38,061 nucleotides of DNA from Mycobacterium sp. (lineage in GTDB: Bacteria > Actinomycetota > Actinomycetes > Mycobacteriales > Mycobacteriaceae), in assembly GCA_025965975.1 (NCBI GenBank), contig JAOPVX010000449.1, positions 1 through 38,061 on the forward strand, read 5' to 3'. How positions within the stretch are numbered: position 1 is the first letter of the stretch; the number at the start of each line of letters is the position of its first letter. Of the stretch, positions 36,505-38,061 are shown piece after piece. A program made the translations under genes and the position numbers. The notes beneath the pieces are model-generated. The model did not search any database. It was not told the origin of the DNA and saw only the letters and a program-made list of their open reading frames with translations.

Positions 36505-38061
36505 TCAGGCGCGCTCCTTCTCCGCCAGCTCGTAGGTCTCGATGACGTCGCCTTCTTTAATGTCGGAGTAGCTCAGCGTGAGACCGCACTCGTAGCCGTC
36601 GCGCACCTCGGTGACGTCGTCCTTCTCCCGGCGCAGCGACTGCACCGTGATGCTCTCCGAGACCACCACGTTGTCGCGCAGCAGCCGTGCCTTCGAGTTG
36701 CGCCGGATGATGCCCGAGGTGACCAGGCAGCCGGCGATGTTGCCGACCTTCGACGACCGGAAGATCGCCCGGATCTCGGCCCGGCCCAGCTCGCGCTCCT
36801 CGTAGATCGGCTTGAGCATGCCCTTGAGAGCGCTCTCGATCTCGTCGATGGCCTGGTAGATCACCGAGTAGTAGCGGATCTCCACGCCCTCGCGGTTGGC
36901 CAGCTCGGTGGCTTTGCCTTCGGCGCGCACGTTGAACCCGATGATGATCGCGTCCGAGGCCGACGCCAGGTTGACGTTGGTCTCGGTGACCCCGCCGACT
37001 CCGCGGTCGATGACCCGCAGCTCGACCTCGTCGTCGACCTGGATGCCGAGCAAGGCCTCCTCCAGCGCCTCGACGGTGCCTGCGTTGTCGCCCTTGAGGA
37101 TCAGGTTCAGCTGGCTGGTTTCCTTCAGCGCCGAGTCCAGGTCCTCGAGGCTGATCCGCTTGCGGCTGCGCGCCGCCAGCGCGTTGCGTTTGCGCGCGCT
37201 GCGCCGGTCGGCGATCTGGCGGGCGATGCGGTCCTCGTCAACGACGAGGAAGTTGTCGCCTGCGCCTGGCACCGACGTAAAGCCGATGACCTGCACCGGC
37301 CGCGACGGCAGTGCCGCATCGAGGTCGTCGCCGTGCTCGTCGACCATGCGGCGGACGCGGCCGTACGCGTCGCCGGCCACCACCGAGTCGCCAACGTGCA
37401 GCGTGCCGCGCTGAATCAGCACGGTGGCCACCGGGCCGCGGCCGCGGTCGAGGTGCGCCTCGATCGCCACGCCCTGGGCCTCCATGTCGGGGTTGGCCCG
37501 CAGGTCAAGCGCGGCGTCCGCGGTCAGGATGACCGCCTCGAGCAGCGCCTCGATGTTGGTGCCCTGCTTGGCCGAGATGTCGACGAACATCGTGTCGCCG
37601 CCGAACTCCTCGGCGACGAGACCGTACTCGGTGAGCTGAGACCGGATCCTGGCCGGATCGGCGCCTTCCTTGTCGATCTTGTTGACCGCCACCACGATCG
37701 GCACGTCGGCGGCCTGCGCGTGGTTGACGGCCTCCACTGTCTGCGGCATCACGCCGTCGTCGGCGGCGACCACCAGGATCGCGATGTCGGTGGCCTTCGC
37801 GCCGCGGGCACGCATGGCGGTGAACGCCTCGTGACCCGGGGTGTCGATGAAGGTGATCGGGCGCAGGTTGCCGTCGAGGTCGACCTCGACCTGGTAGGCG
37901 CCGATGTGCTGGGTGATACCACCGGCCTCGCCCTCGCGCACATTCGCCTGCCGGATGGTGTCCAGCAGTCGCGTCTTGCCGTGGTCGACGTGACCCATGA
38001 CGGTGACCACCGGCGCGCGCGACACCGACTCGAAGTGCGCGTGCTCACCCTGGTCGGCCAG
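36505..38061 (-). CDS. infB: Translation initiation factor IF-2, C-terminal 518 residues (partial)
   Basis: IF-2 is the GTPase that places initiator tRNA on the ribosome. The open frame continues to the window edge ([17 protein letters not shown]), so the start lies outside. The visible G domain has GHVDHGKT (residues 23-30 of the fragment), DTPGHEAF, and NKID. Domains II to IV follow: [26 protein letters not shown], and the C-terminal fMet-tRNA-binding part with [16 protein letters not shown] and [20 protein letters not shown]. An apparent internal GTG start at 38025 is only an artefact of truncation. It is the first visible gene of the infB-rbfA-nrnA-dinF run. Confidence 0.96.
   Translation of the reverse strand: MADQGEHAHFESVSRAPVVTVMGHVDHGKTRLLDTIRQANVREGEAGGITQHIGAYQVEVDLDGNLRPITFIDTPGHEAFTAMRARGAKATDIAILVVAADDGVMPQTVEAVNHAQAADVPIVVAVNKIDKEGADPARIRSQLTEYGLVAEEFGGDTMFVDISAKQGTNIEALLEAVILTADAALDLRANPDMEAQGVAIEAHLDRGRGPVATVLIQRGTLHVGDSVVAGDAYGRVRRMVDEHGDDLDAALPSRPVQVIGFTSVPGAGDNFLVVDEDRIARQIADRRSARKRNALAARSRKRISLEDLDSALKETSQLNLILKGDNAGTVEALEEALLGIQVDDEVELRVIDRGVGGVTETNVNLASASDAIIIGFNVRAEGKATELANREGVEIRYYSVIYQAIDEIESALKGMLKPIYEERELGRAEIRAIFRSSKVGNIAGCLVTSGIIRRNSKARLLRDNVVVSESITVQSLRREKDDVTEVRDGYECGLTLSYSDIKEGDVIETYELAEKERA

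Noticed and set aside
37749-38025. infB start at the GTG 38025
   Set aside because: The reading frame continues to the window edge and mycobacterial IF-2 has a long N-terminal region, so the gene is truncated by the window.

Overview
The window is high-GC actinobacterial DNA and is almost certainly a mycobacterium, most likely a rapid grower (Mycolicibacterium type). Gene order and protein sequence follow the rnj-dapA-thyX to infB segment of Mycobacterium tuberculosis (roughly Rv2752c to Rv2839c). The linked dfrA-thyA, aldR-ald, gpsI-rpsO-ribF, truB-pptT-pptH and dinF-nrnA-rbfA-infB blocks are all present. A BlaS-like class A beta-lactamase next to ald and gpsI matches my recollection of the M. 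smegmatis arrangement. These ortholog calls rest on remembered sequences, not on a search.

Layout. 0-7.3 kb: start of RNase J, dapA, thyX, a zinc deaminase, then a thyA-dfrA-alkX operon, a dienelactone hydrolase and an AlkZ-like protein. This is a dTMP/folate cluster interleaved with two HTH_42 crosslink-glycosylase-type proteins. 7.3-9.4 kb: a dapB operon with membrane and flavodoxin-fold proteins. 9.4-11 kb: a 13E12/DUF222-HNH gene with a LexA box and DnaA-like boxes. 11-12.9 kb: aldR and ald. 12.9-14.25 kb: an orphan region with short ORFs, a perfect palindrome and stem-loops. 14.25-21.4 kb: a LuxR-type regulator, blaS, pepR, gpsI, rpsO and ribF. 21.5-24.9 kb: a SirR/MntR-type regulator, a broken aldo-keto reductase and a MarR-MFS pair. 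24.9-27.4 kb: truB, pptT and pptH. 27.5-33.5 kb: accessory genes, with a DUF3558 protein, a CrtC/AttH-like protein, a TetR remnant, a CocE hydrolase, DUF1802, DUF2277, echA16 and a frameshifted methyltransferase. 33.5-38 kb: dinF, nrnA, rbfA and partial infB.

The most striking feature is not a gene. About a dozen short tandem duplications (12-42 bp units, 2 to 7 copies) have unrelated unit sequences, and most lie exactly on gene boundaries. They usually copy the last codons and stop of a gene, or the start region of the next. Examples are thyX (34 bp x4), thyA-dfrA (33 bp x7), ald (35 bp x3), rpsO (18 bp x3) and infB-rbfA (31 bp x3-4). A second theme is the number of genes with a TANNNT -10 hexamer 5-8 nt before an ATG or GTG, the signature of leaderless mycobacterial transcripts. 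This pattern decided several start codons here.
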